DNA from: CAYXVU01 sp964468725
GTDB taxonomy: Bacteria > Acidobacteriota > Blastocatellia > UBA7656
Reading direction: 5' to 3'
DNA length: 24,257 nucleotides
Assembly: GCA_964468725.1 (NCBI GenBank)
Contig: CAYXVU010000076.1
Span: 1-24,257 of the forward strand
The notes beneath the pieces were generated by a model. It searched no databases, had not been told where the DNA came from, and worked only from the letters and a program-made list of their open reading frames with translations. Each line of letters begins with the position of its first letter. Within the stretch, counting starts at the first letter, position 1. Positions 8,284 through 16,495 of this stretch are shown piece by piece. The translations under genes and the position numbers were made by a program.

Positions 8284-8319
8284 CGGCGCGGCGAGCTTGA
8301 TGGTAAGCTCGCCGCGCCG
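8284..8319 (-). terminator. strong 15-bp perfect hairpin downstream of the C25 peptidase gene
   Basis: Positions 8284-8298 and 8305-8319 are perfectly complementary (15 bp, GC-rich, ending GAGCTT/AAGCTC) around a 6-base loop. It sits 50 bp beyond the stop codon of the peptidase gene on the minus strand. Stability is high, but only a short T-rich stretch (GGTTTGAG) follows on the minus strand, so it may act as a transcript-stabilising or bidirectional terminator hairpin. Confidence 0.6.
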
Positions 8320-8368
8320 GTTTGACAGCTTGTCTTGCGAATGAACGCCCGATTCGGGCGCAGGCTTC

Positions 8369-11300
8369 CTACCTTTCGAGTCTCAAGCGCATCGTCGGAT
8401 CACCAAAGAGCACCCACGAGTTCCGCACGTCAGCATCGGGCAAGCCAGCTTTGGCACGTTGGATAGCTTCGCCGAGTCGTAAGGCCGAGCCGCTAAGGAC
8501 TTGACGATAAAACTCTTGGCTCATCCACACCTGTGCCTGAGGAAAGGTTAAGGCAGAAGATGCCCAGACCGCTGCTGCGCCGCCTTGCGGAGCTTTCAGA
8601 AGGGCTTCGGCAAGGCTGTCTTGATCAGATTGGAAGAAACCGTTGAGGCAGTTCATCATCATAAAGACCGGCAGATTCGGATGATTGGTCAAGGTTCTCA
8701 CATCGTTGGTCGTGAGCAGGTTGCCATTCCACAACGTCACCGAGCCGTGTCCGCTATAGGTCACCAGCCTCTGTCCAGCATTGACATAGTTGAGCACGGC
8801 GGCTTTGGCTGTCGCATCATCCATTTGGCTTCTATAGACTTCGTTTATCTCTACTGAGGGCGGCAGCAGCGCCTTCAAACTGGCAATGTGCTCTTCAAAA
8901 TTGATGCCGTCATTGCGGTCTGCGATGAAGAGATTGCGCGGCGGGACTGTCGAAATGGCCTGCTCGGAGCTAACGATTTTGCCGATCACCGTTGCTGCTT
9001 CCGCAGCCGAACGCACAGGCAAGCGACCGATGGCCATCTGCGAATGGCCGTCATCTTGTAAATCAACGAACCATTCATCGCTCACCGTCTCCAAAAACTG
9101 TGTGTCAATCAGCTTAGAGGGCACAAAATCGTCATCAATGCCGCCGAGGTAGTTGCGCGGATCAAAGGTAGCGTCGCCGACGAGCAAGACGAAAGCCGGA
9201 GCCTTTTGCCAATAGGCGCGCGTGTAAGCGAGGAAGCTCTTAATCGCTTGCGGAGATTTGTGGCCATTATTGAACTCGTCGTAGATATCTTCGACATCTA
9301 CAACCGCCACCGCCATTCCTTCGCTCTGTCGCAGGGCGACCAACGGCGCGACGGCATCCGCCATCTGCGCATGGCTGATGATGACCAGATCGGCTGTTCG
9401 GTCAGCCGAGCGCCAGTTCGATGGCTGATTGAGTTCGATTCCGGCAACGGTTTGCACCGCTCGTTCACTGAAGGCCAGCAGTTGGCGTTGACTGGAACCA
9501 TTTAACGATACGCTGACGGTTGTGCCAAATAGGCGGGCTGAAATTTCCTGCACGGCATCCGGGTTGGTAACGTCCATGACGCGGATACTTTTCGCCGTAA
9601 AGCCGCCGATATCAGCGCGCTGGCCGCCGCTCAATGAAAAGAAGAGGCTATCGGTATTGGTGTGAAACCGCTGTTCATAATAGAGCCGCAGATAATCAAC
9701 CAATGTGATGTCGCTGCTGCCAAGAAGCGATACCAGATTGATGACATTATCACCCTCTTTCAACAAACCCTGCGGCACGTCGAGTTTCCCGCTGCCTTTA
9801 CTCTGTCCGGTAAACGAGACAGTGCCGATCTCTGTGCCATTGAGGAGAACGCGAACTTGATGCTCTCCGAGCGAAGCGCCTTGCAGCGAGATGTCTAAGG
9901 TAGCGCTGCTGTTGGCAGACGGAGAGTGCACCGGCAGGAGTTGATCAATCGCCGCGTTGGTCACCACACTGCCGAAGAAGTTGCTCGTCTCGCCATTCAA
10001 TAAAGCGGCAAAATAGATGATGCGATCTTTGCGCGTGACGACCTGCTGGAAGCTCGTGGCCGGAGCCCGCAAACTGGCATTGCGCACATTGTTGATGCGC
10101 GCTCCAGCCTGTCCTCCCGCAACCAGCCAGTAGACGTGACTCCCGGTATACGGGCTATCCAAACCGAGGCCGTAAAACTCCACCGCATCTGCCGTATCGA
10201 AGGTGCCGTCTTGCTCGCCGGTCACGCGAATCGAGACTTGTTTGCCGTCGACAAAGAGTTGCAGGTTGCGCGGATTCACCGAAGCATCGAATCCGGCGGC
10301 GACCAATTCGGCCTGAGAGACGCTGTACCAACCTGTCTGTTTGATCTTCAACTTGGCGGCTGGCAGGGCTGCGAGATCGGTCGAAAGATCGCGGTTGGCG
10401 ATGCTGATTTCCGGCATCGTTGCCCGCTGTTGAGCGGTTTCAACCGTATATCCTGCGGTTTGCGATTCGCTGGCAACTTCGTTCAACTGGCTCAGCAGGA
10501 TGGGAGCTTTGCCCGTGTCAGGCATCTCACCGACGGCGGATTCGGGAAGAATTGGGCCATAGAAGGTGCGCTGTCCGCTGAGGTCAAGCTCTTCAATCCA
10601 ATACTGTACGGCTTTTTTCCCTTTCGGCAGCTTGTCCTTCCACGAATACGATCTTCCGGCTGCTAAGGTGACTCCGGTTCCGGTCAACAAGGCGGTTCCG
10701 GCAATCACCTCTTGGGTAATGCGTATGCGTTTGCCGCCTTGCTGACGATAGAGGTGATAGCCCAAATTGTTAACGTCGTTGGCGGTTTTCCAGGTAATGA
10801 CCGCCTCGTTGCTTTGATATTTCGTCGCGCCAAACGAGATCATCTCTACAGGTGTCGGAGCTTGCGGACAGGCCGGGCCGCAGATGGTATTGTTGCCAAT
10901 GTTGCCGCCCGCTTTGGTGGCGCTGAAGACCGGCCCAACCGTGAGGTCAGTGGTATTGAGAGTGAAGCTGAAGTTGACAAAGGTGCCGAGCGGCACGCTT
11001 CCCAATTGCGAAACCAGCGCGCTGCCGGAGTCAAACTTAATGCCGTGAACGCCTGTGGTCGGGTCGTCGTTGGTAAACACCACCTGCGTGCCGGGATTGA
11101 CTAAGGGATTACTGATGATGTCCTCGCAAATGCCGATCACCAGATGGCTCAAAGCCGGGCCGCCACTGTTTTTCTTGATGCGATAAGTCCAAGTTGAAGT
11201 GCTTCCGTTACAGGTCACACTGACGAACTCAATCGTGAAAGCGCCGAAGGTGTTCGAGTTCTGGGTACAGTTATTCGTATTCACGCACACATTCGCCGCG

Positions 11301-11440
11301 CGAGCCTCGGTCGGCGCGACAAAAATCATTGTGCAACAAAATGCCAAAATAAGGAGAAGATATCGAACGGCTCCCGCTTGGGTAAATGATCGTAGAAACG
11401 GCATCGAAAAGATCGGTGAGGGCATTGCGAATAATCTCAT
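8369..11440 (-). CDS. secreted gingipain-like (C25 family) cysteine peptidase
   Basis: A 1,023-residue protein with AAAGGAG eight bases before ATG 11440. A long signal sequence covers residues 1 to about 48 (hydrophobic core around RYLLLILAFCC, cleavage near ARA-A). An N-terminal beta domain with two Cys pairs (about 50-190) is followed by a fibronectin-like segment beginning PTPVEMISFGATKY (about 195-300), then beta-rich domains (about 350-680). The caspase-like C25 domain runs from about 684 (LVIISHAQMADA) to the end. Catalytic His898 is in YSGHGS and nucleophile Cys931 in MMNCLNGFF, both intact. C25 enzymes cleave after Arg or Lys in gingipains; specificity here is unknown. The protein stops right after the peptidase domain, without the C-terminal sorting domain seen in Bacteroidota type IX secretion cargo. 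It is probably monocistronic. Confidence 0.88.
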   Translation of the reverse strand: MRLFAMPSPIFSMPFLRSFTQAGAVRYLLLILAFCCTMIFVAPTEARAANVCVNTNNCTQNSNTFGAFTIEFVSVTCNGSTSTWTYRIKKNSGGPALSHLVIGICEDIISNPLVNPGTQVVFTNDDPTTGVHGIKFDSGSALVSQLGSVPLGTFVNFSFTLNTTDLTVGPVFSATKAGGNIGNNTICGPACPQAPTPVEMISFGATKYQSNEAVITWKTANDVNNLGYHLYRQQGGKRIRITQEVIAGTALLTGTGVTLAAGRSYSWKDKLPKGKKAVQYWIEELDLSGQRTFYGPILPESAVGEMPDTGKAPILLSQLNEVASESQTAGYTVETAQQRATMPEISIANRDLSTDLAALPAAKLKIKQTGWYSVSQAELVAAGFDASVNPRNLQLFVDGKQVSIRVTGEQDGTFDTADAVEFYGLGLDSPYTGSHVYWLVAGGQAGARINNVRNASLRAPATSFQQVVTRKDRIIYFAALLNGETSNFFGSVVTNAAIDQLLPVHSPSANSSATLDISLQGASLGEHQVRVLLNGTEIGTVSFTGQSKGSGKLDVPQGLLKEGDNVINLVSLLGSSDITLVDYLRLYYEQRFHTNTDSLFFSLSGGQRADIGGFTAKSIRVMDVTNPDAVQEISARLFGTTVSVSLNGSSQRQLLAFSERAVQTVAGIELNQPSNWRSADRTADLVIISHAQMADAVAPLVALRQSEGMAVAVVDVEDIYDEFNNGHKSPQAIKSFLAYTRAYWQKAPAFVLLVGDATFDPRNYLGGIDDDFVPSKLIDTQFLETVSDEWFVDLQDDGHSQMAIGRLPVRSAAEAATVIGKIVSSEQAISTVPPRNLFIADRNDGINFEEHIASLKALLPPSVEINEVYRSQMDDATAKAAVLNYVNAGQRLVTYSGHGSVTLWNGNLLTTNDVRTLTNHPNLPVFMMMNCLNGFFQSDQDSLAEALLKAPQGGAAAVWASSALTFPQAQVWMSQEFYRQVLSGSALRLGEAIQRAKAGLPDADVRNSWVLFGDPTMRLRLER

Positions 11441-11866
11441 GAGAAAGACTCCTTTAGTTCGGAAAGGGTTCTAATTTGGCGCATGGTGTTGACTGATGAC
11501 ACTCGTTTTGCTCTTTGCAGGTCGTTTGGTTGAATCAGCATCCTTGCCACATCAACAGACTTTCAGGCTTCAATAGCATCTACGCTTCTAGTAAAAGGAA
11601 AAGGGATTAAAATTTCCAAAAGCAGCGGGTTAATCGCCCATTTGGGGAGGGCAAGAAGGCGCGCAACCAGCGGGGAGGAACGGCAACGGTTAACCGTTGT
11701 CAGAATACTGCGGTGCAAATCTGTACGGGCTTCGCGGTTATCGTGGATGTCTGTTTAGGCAGGTTCAGGCTTTGACCGACAGGCTGGCATTAAGAAGGCT
11801 TGAGCCCTGATAGGAGCCGCGCAGGCAGCCATGAGTAAGCAACCATGATAAGAAGCGGCGGGGAAA
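11441..11866. other. intergenic region between the peptidase gene and the tRNA remnant
   Basis: No coding sequence is supported here. The part next to 11440 should hold the peptidase promoter. The only clear structure is a 16-bp perfect palindrome at 11684-11699, listed separately. Short open frames on the minus strand (for example 11765-11977) run through the tRNA remnant and have no ribosome site. Confidence 0.4.
11684..11699. promoter_or_regulatory. 16-bp perfect palindrome, possible operator
   Basis: CAACGGTTAACCGTTG is perfectly self-complementary about its centre at 11691/11692. It lies about 245 bp upstream of the peptidase start and about 170 bp from the tRNA-Lys remnant. A loop-less palindrome of this length suits a dimeric DNA-binding protein better than a transcript hairpin. 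No regulator gene is near, so its owner is unknown. Confidence 0.35.
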
Positions 11867-11908
11867 TGAGCCGTGTTGGGCTCGAACTAACGACCCGCAG
11901 ATTAAGAG
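11867..11908 (-). tRNA. 3' half of a tRNA-Lys(CUU) gene, likely att-site remnant
   Basis: Read on the minus strand, the segment starts with the anticodon loop CTCTTAA (anticodon CUU, lysine) and continues with the 3' anticodon-stem strand TCTGC. The T arm follows as GTTAG-TTCGAGC-CCAAC with one mismatch, then the acceptor strand ACGGCTC and discriminator A. No CCA is encoded. Upstream sequence does not supply a matching 5' acceptor strand (GAGCCGT expected), D arm or the GCAGA strand needed to close the anticodon stem, so this is not a working tRNA gene. Such 3' halves are left when an integrative element inserts into a tRNA gene. The orientation means the element should lie at higher coordinates, with an intact tRNA-Lys(CUU) at its far end, outside this window. 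Confidence 0.7.
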
Positions 11909-12107
11909 GCATTTTTCATGAACGTGAGCGCACAGGCCCGAACGCCATTGCAAAACATTTACAACAATTCGCGTCATAGCCGTTCACGGCTTGTTCACTC
12001 GCGTTCGCTCATAGTCATAACAATGTGTGACCAAAGTTGTGACTGCCCTTGCCTCTAATCGTCCGCGCGTATCGTTACCCAAAGAGGAGCCTAAGGTTGG
12101 CACAACA
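11909..12107. other. spacer between tRNA remnant and last operon gene
   Basis: No gene is supported. The segment contains closely spaced GTTCAC repeats in opposite and same orientations (around 11981-12000) and no integrase-like coding sequence. I find no recombinase anywhere in the window. Confidence 0.35.
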
Positions 12108-13400
12108 TCAGGGACACACTTCTTCTGTCGCACGAGATTTGAGATTGACATAGCGCAGAATCCAAGCGATGTAGCCCTTACGGACAAACCGCAAAGCTTT
12201 TTGCGGGTCTGCAAACCGAAAATTACTAGACAAGGTTTTTAGTATTTCCGCTCCAGCAAGTAGTTGTCTTGTTGAGAACGTGCTTCGTATGGCATTGATG
12301 TCACTATCAGCTTTCTCACGAGTTTCTGCATCCAACCTTGATAAATCTGGATTTAAGAGCTTTTGCGGGTCCCTCAAGGCTTCGTTGTAGAATCGATCAA
12401 TATCGGTTGCCGTCAATGTGACATATGGAGATCGGTTTTGCGGGTGCATAAGAGTAGCCAAAGCCCATACGATGCCGCCGGTCAGGTATACGCGTGGACG
12501 GTTCACAAGCGCGGGTTTTCTTTCTAGTTCGATGGCGAGGGGCTGACTGATCACCTCTTGCCCGACCTCTTGAGCTTTTGCTGCAAAGACAAAGTCAGTG
12601 ACACCTGTTGCTAACGCTCCGCTGACCTTATCGGCCAGAGTTTTGGTTCCGAAGGGGATACCAAAGGTGATGATTCGATAGTCAACGGCACCAGTGGGAG
12701 AGGATCGTTCTTGGTAGCCCCCTTTTGTATTCCCGCTACCAATATCAAGTAGGATAGATCGTCCTCTGTTGTCCCGTCTTCTTACTTTGCGATATTTCCC
12801 CTTGCCAGAATAATCTCTCGTGTACTTGGGAACGGCTCCAGAAATGGTGAAGGCGACTTCATCGTTGACATTCAAAAAGGTCATCTCCCGGCCCGCAATC
12901 TCTTTCACTTCATGAGCTAGATCAGCCAGATTGTTTGCTCGGAGTCCGCTACTGCCGACCACATAAATCTGATCGCTAGGAACCCCCTTTTCGATCATTT
13001 GTCGGCAAAAACTATCGACAGCCAGTGCTGTATCTTTTATGGGTTCCGGAGACAGGCGATTCGTTTTTTCGACCCCTTGCATCACATAGGTATTTGCAAC
13101 TTTGGGAGAATAAATCTCGTCAGCCTCATAGCCTTCATCAACCGTTATGACACGGATAGCGACCGCTTTTACGCCACTGGCTCCAATCTCAACTCCGCCA
13201 TGCAGACACCGTTGAGAGGTTGACAGCTGTCCGCCCGCTAAGACGGCCTTCGGCTCTGGCTGCACGGTCCCTTTTTTTTTGCGGCTTTCAGGCGTGCTGG
13301 TTGCTGGAAAAGTGAGCAGAGAAGTTAGTAACAAAACGAGCATGAACCTAAACCATGTAGAAGTACCCATTGGTTGAATGTGTTTAGACCTGTCTTGCAT
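12108..13400 (-). CDS. exported Ppx/GppA-like ASKHA-fold protein, last gene of the operon
   Basis: I chose ATG 13400 because AGGAGG lies seven bases upstream; the frame is open six codons further only by a TTG. The 430-residue product begins with a short basic tail and a hydrophobic segment (about residues 15-33, ending near ATST), a signal peptide or anchor. The rest follows the Ppx/GppA plan: GGVEIGASGVKAVA near residue 70 (phosphate 1 loop, with Glu where Asp is usual), the connecting VGSSGLRANN region, LLDIGSGNTKGGY with Asp219 (phosphate 2) and VYLTGGIVWALA near 305 (adenosine-type motif). Family members hydrolyse polyphosphate or pppGpp in the cytoplasm, so an exported copy is odd. It may bind a periplasmic ligand. 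It ends the eight-gene operon, and its neighbours are membrane proteins. Confidence 0.72.
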   Translation of the reverse strand: MQDRSKHIQPMGTSTWFRFMLVLLLTSLLTFPATSTPESRKKKGTVQPEPKAVLAGGQLSTSQRCLHGGVEIGASGVKAVAIRVITVDEGYEADEIYSPKVANTYVMQGVEKTNRLSPEPIKDTALAVDSFCRQMIEKGVPSDQIYVVGSSGLRANNLADLAHEVKEIAGREMTFLNVNDEVAFTISGAVPKYTRDYSGKGKYRKVRRRDNRGRSILLDIGSGNTKGGYQERSSPTGAVDYRIITFGIPFGTKTLADKVSGALATGVTDFVFAAKAQEVGQEVISQPLAIELERKPALVNRPRVYLTGGIVWALATLMHPQNRSPYVTLTATDIDRFYNEALRDPQKLLNPDLSRLDAETREKADSDINAIRSTFSTRQLLAGAEILKTLSSNFRFADPQKALRFVRKGYIAWILRYVNLKSRATEEVCP

Positions 13401-13467
13401 TTCGAATCCTCCTGGCAATTATTTTTTCGAGCATGTGAATCGGTAGTCGTAAGGCAAGTCGAGCTTC

Positions 13468-14010
13468 TTACCTCTTGCGAATGGCATCGTAAATTTTCTT
13501 TCCCATCCAAGTCAGAGCGATTAGGCCAACGCCGATGAATAAAAAGAGGCTGATCACATAGCTGATTGATCGGGACGCGCGAGTAGGCGGCACAGCAGCA
13601 GGGGGCGGTAGTGAGGGCGGCGGTGGCGGATTTTTATTGGGTTCGTACCGCCCTCCGTTACGGTTTGTATTCGTGACCACCGGTTCTTTTTTCTGCTTTT
13701 GCTTATGCTGTCGCTCTGGAGCTTGCTTTTCAGCCTCTCCGCTTGGTCTATCTGGATCCTCATCACGCTGCATTTGCTGGAGCTTTTTGAGGTCTTCCTC
13801 TGAAAGTTGTTCCCTTTTTACAGGTGTCTGACTGCGCGTTAGACTCTGGCTGTGCCAATTGAAAAAGGAGCCGCCCTGAATGGAAATCATTGGGCACGCA
13901 GCCGGTTCACCATTGAGTAGCAAACTAATGATTGGCGTGGAAAATGTGACTGCCGGAACCGACGCAACAAAATAGAAGAATGAGGTGATCTGCAATATCA
14001 ACACCTTCAT
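13468..14010 (-). CDS. two-helix proline-rich membrane protein of the operon
   Basis: A 180-residue protein with no family I recognise. An N-terminal hydrophobic stretch (about 1-30) may be a signal peptide. It is followed by a charged region rich in Gln, Lys and Glu (about 65-110), a low-complexity Pro run (PPPPPSLPPPAAVPP, about 130-145) and a C-terminal membrane helix (about 150-170) ending in a basic tail, KKIYDAIRKR. The middle region would lie outside the cytoplasm and the tail inside if the N-terminal segment is cleaved. AAAGG precedes the ATG. It sits between the zinc-ribbon membrane gene and the Ppx/GppA-like gene and looks like a scaffold or linker subunit. That role is inferred only from architecture. 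Confidence 0.65.
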   Translation of the reverse strand: MKVLILQITSFFYFVASVPAVTFSTPIISLLLNGEPAACPMISIQGGSFFNWHSQSLTRSQTPVKREQLSEEDLKKLQQMQRDEDPDRPSGEAEKQAPERQHKQKQKKEPVVTNTNRNGGRYEPNKNPPPPPSLPPPAAVPPTRASRSISYVISLFLFIGVGLIALTWMGKKIYDAIRKR

Positions 14011-14028
14011 AAGCCTAGTGCCTTTCTG

Positions 14029-14193
14029 TTACGGAGTGATGCGTAATGTCTCTTCCGATGACTCTTCCCGTGCTGTATCGCGCGCTTCTCGGAACCTCTG
14101 AGCGAGTGCGCTGGGTAGCTGCGCTGCATCGGACTCGTATGCGAGTTCAGGCGATTTGCAGGTCTCAACTTCCTTTTTTCTCTCAAGCCTGCT
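14029..14193 (-). other. in-frame continuation after TGA of the zinc-ribbon gene
   Basis: Past TGA 14194-14196 the same frame stays open for 54 codons, ending at TAA 14029-14031, only 18 bases before the next gene's ATG. The composition is protein-like (charged helix such as LPSALAQRFREARD, then REESSEE). No ATG, GTG or TTG occurs in frame, so it cannot be a separate gene with a standard start. It is either read through, or the TGA is a recent nonsense mutation, or the openness is chance. Confidence 0.45.
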
Positions 14194-15444
14194 TCAGCTA
14201 GGAGCTGCTACGGCTGCTTTGCATAGAAGACATTCTTGCCGCGCTGTGGAGAATCCCGCTTTCAGCAACAAACACTGATGCAAGCCTAGTCGGTTTAATG
14301 GCTGCATCAGGCAGCCTGGACAGTAGGGCGAAACGCCTTTTTCCGTGATGGTATATTTCCTGTCTCTCACTAATGTATCGGATTCCATACTTAAAACGTG
14401 GCACCGGTCGCATAAATAACCTCTAACGAATCGCCGGTCGCAGCATGGGCAGGCGTTAGGGGGAAGCTCTGAGGCCTGTGCATACGGCCAGAAACGTTGA
14501 CAGTCACAGCAATAAAACCACGTACCTTCATAAGGCCATTCCCTGCCGAGGAAGTGAAATCCCAATGGACAGACGATTCGACGGTTACCGCGCGGAAGGC
14601 GGAATCCAAGTTTGTGACGTATACAAAACAAACGAATCTCTGCCGACGAATTTCTTTCTTCGCCGAGTTTTCTTGCCTGTACCTCTGCCGATAATTTTTC
14701 GAGATTCTGGGTAATGGCTTTGACTGTAGTTTCAAATTCAGAACGATCAACAATTACCGGAGGCGGCAAATCAACCTGTCCGGCATTTACCTCAATCAGC
14801 TTGGCATCAATCCCGCTGGAGTTATGATAAATTGACGGTTGCTTGCCCGAAAGCGATGAAGCCTGATCATATGAACTGCGATTTTCATTCGCCGACGAAA
14901 CCGTTGTATCTGCGGGAAGGACTCCCAGCAGGCCGTTTTCAGGCGCCAGATCGTTCTCTTTCGACCATCTAGGAGCAGCTTCTAAGGGATGAAGCGAATC
15001 ACGCCGTTCTCCTCTCATATCTTCTTTCCGTCGCGGCTGCGCGCTCCGGTTATTGCTGGATAGGAACCACAAAAGAGCTGCGCTTACTGAAAGCAAAAAA
15101 AGGATGGCGGCGATGATGATTGTTAAATAGGTTTCCAGCCGCCCGTCAGGAGCATCCGGAAGCGCCTGACTCTCCAGAAAGGCTACAAATTGTGAAACGG
15201 CTACTGCTTCGGGCTGGTGTGGAAAATAGGCGGGAAGCTCTTTTTTCAACCTGTCCGTTGCTTGCTTCAATTTATCAAACCCCGGATTCCCTTTTTCGCT
15301 TCTGCTGCTTCTTTGCCTAACGACAAGTTGAGTGATGCCCTGCCTGCGAACCAGCGTTAGCGTCGAGAAAGAAAAGAATGTTGCTATCAACAAGCAGGTA
15401 AGAGACCGCGAAACCGTTCGTTTTCCCCCCTTTTTTTCCTCCAT
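14194..15444 (-). CDS. membrane protein with cysteine-rich zinc-ribbon tail
   Basis: I prefer ATG 15444 (MEEKKGGKR), which has AAAGG seven bases upstream. A GTG at 15477, one base past the previous stop codon, is the alternative. The 416-residue product has a signal-like or first membrane segment (about 12-32), an outer region of about 75 residues, a second membrane helix (about 108-130), a long charged polar linker, and a C-terminal cytoplasmic domain (about 275-410). The last contains many Cys pairs, including CCDC, CPCC, CDRCH, CPGC and CLLC, and must bind several zinc ions. I know no named family. The frame ends at TGA 14194-14196, but 55 further in-frame codons of protein-like sequence follow to TAA 14029-14031 (see findings). 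It could be a membrane-tethered adaptor or nucleic-acid or protein-binding subunit. Confidence 0.75.
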   Translation of the reverse strand: MEEKKGGKRTVSRSLTCLLIATFFSFSTLTLVRRQGITQLVVRQRSSRSEKGNPGFDKLKQATDRLKKELPAYFPHQPEAVAVSQFVAFLESQALPDAPDGRLETYLTIIIAAILFLLSVSAALLWFLSSNNRSAQPRRKEDMRGERRDSLHPLEAAPRWSKENDLAPENGLLGVLPADTTVSSANENRSSYDQASSLSGKQPSIYHNSSGIDAKLIEVNAGQVDLPPPVIVDRSEFETTVKAITQNLEKLSAEVQARKLGEERNSSAEIRLFCIRHKLGFRLPRGNRRIVCPLGFHFLGREWPYEGTWFYCCDCQRFWPYAQASELPPNACPCCDRRFVRGYLCDRCHVLSMESDTLVRDRKYTITEKGVSPYCPGCLMQPLNRLGLHQCLLLKAGFSTARQECLLCKAAVAAPS

Positions 15445-15480
15445 ATAGAAACCTTTACGCGCCCTGCTGAACGCCACACA

Positions 15481-16470
15481 TCAGCGTCTGATTTCGAGTT
15501 TGCCGGGCGAACTTAATGTCCATATGCCCTGCTGCTCATCCTCGTGCACGGTAGCTGGCCGAACCACAAAAATGGTTCCTCCCAGTGGGCGATCACACTC
15601 AAAAAAATCCTTGTAGTAGTCAAATTCGTCTGCTCCACCCATGTGGTCCCACGCCGGAAGAGTCAGGTGTTGTTTGGCAGAACCATCTGCAATAGAGATG
15701 ATGAGAAAGCGTCCCTGATTCGTTTCGACGAGTTTACCGGGGAAGCGATAATCCGGCTGTGCTGAGGATATTTTACTGACAGAGGCTACTGCGGTGACGG
15801 CTTCCTTGTAGTTGCTGGGCGAAAGTGTGCCGATCTTCGTGAGTGCGGAAGCCTCCTTGCTGGTTGTCGGATAGAGATACTCGTCTCGGTTGAGGTCGGT
15901 TTGTTCATTCGACGTTTCTTGACCTGAAACATCGGCCGACTCATTGGCTGACTCCTTCGCTTCCTCTCCGCCTGTCTGTAATGGTGGAAAAGAACGCAAC
16001 TTTTCATAGATTATTCCCACACTCTTTTCCAACTCTTGCAAACCGTTTTCCAGTTTGATGAAGCGAAACTCGTTGGGTGCTGAGGGGGGGGGGATTGGAT
16101 ACTCCTTTTCTAGGAGTTTCCAAAATTTCCGAGGCAGAATGAGGTTAAGGGCCAGCCCCATCAACAGCCCAAAGGCTGCCGCCGCCATCAGGATGTCCCA
16201 GTTATTCTGGAAACGCGGAATGATTCCTTTATTAGCAGACTCAACCTGCTTTTTGAGTTGCTCGACCTCCTTGCTTAGCCTGTTGATCGTGTTCGCTTGT
16301 TCTTCTGCCTGTTTTTCTATAGACAAGAATTTCTCGGTCACGGCAGGAGAGGAAGCAGGTTCGGTGGAGTCCTTTTTAGCCTTTTTCTCTTTCACGTTGG
16401 CTGCTTGGCTCATCATCAGGAGCAGGAAAAAGATGCCTATAGAAGGAGACTGCTTTATCAATCGCTTCAT
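15481..16470 (-). CDS. membrane protein with coiled coil and uncharacterised C-terminal domain
   Basis: I chose ATG 16470 (MKRLIKQSPS), with GGAG seven bases upstream; an ATG at 16515 would overlap the preceding gene by 20 bases and lacks a good site. The 329-residue product has a signal-like hydrophobic N-terminus (about 10-25) and a coiled coil (about 45-80, heptads in KQAEEQANTINRLSKEVEQL). A membrane helix follows (about 92-113, MAAAAFGLLMGLALNLIL), then an acidic linker and a C-terminal beta-rich domain (about 235-329) ending GIWTLSSPGKLEI. The topology puts the coiled coil outside and the C-terminal domain inside. I recognise no family. It lies 25 bp after the giant ATPase gene and may link that cytoplasmic protein to the envelope. 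Confidence 0.72.
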   Translation of the reverse strand: MKRLIKQSPSIGIFFLLLMMSQAANVKEKKAKKDSTEPASSPAVTEKFLSIEKQAEEQANTINRLSKEVEQLKKQVESANKGIIPRFQNNWDILMAAAAFGLLMGLALNLILPRKFWKLLEKEYPIPPPSAPNEFRFIKLENGLQELEKSVGIIYEKLRSFPPLQTGGEEAKESANESADVSGQETSNEQTDLNRDEYLYPTTSKEASALTKIGTLSPSNYKEAVTAVASVSKISSAQPDYRFPGKLVETNQGRFLIISIADGSAKQHLTLPAWDHMGGADEFDYYKDFFECDRPLGGTIFVVRPATVHEDEQQGIWTLSSPGKLEIRR

Positions 16471-16495
16471 CCTGTTTCTCCAACGAGTAAATATT

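Noticed and set aside
11867..11939. complete 73-base tRNA-Lys gene
   Set aside because: The length up to a G-rich start would fit, but the 5' half does not pair with the acceptor, D-arm or anticodon-stem strands, so only the 3' half is real.
14194..14230. selenocysteine insertion at the TGA
   Set aside because: The 5-bp pairing after the TGA is weak and the surrounding residues are not a redox site; kept only as one option under the readthrough finding.
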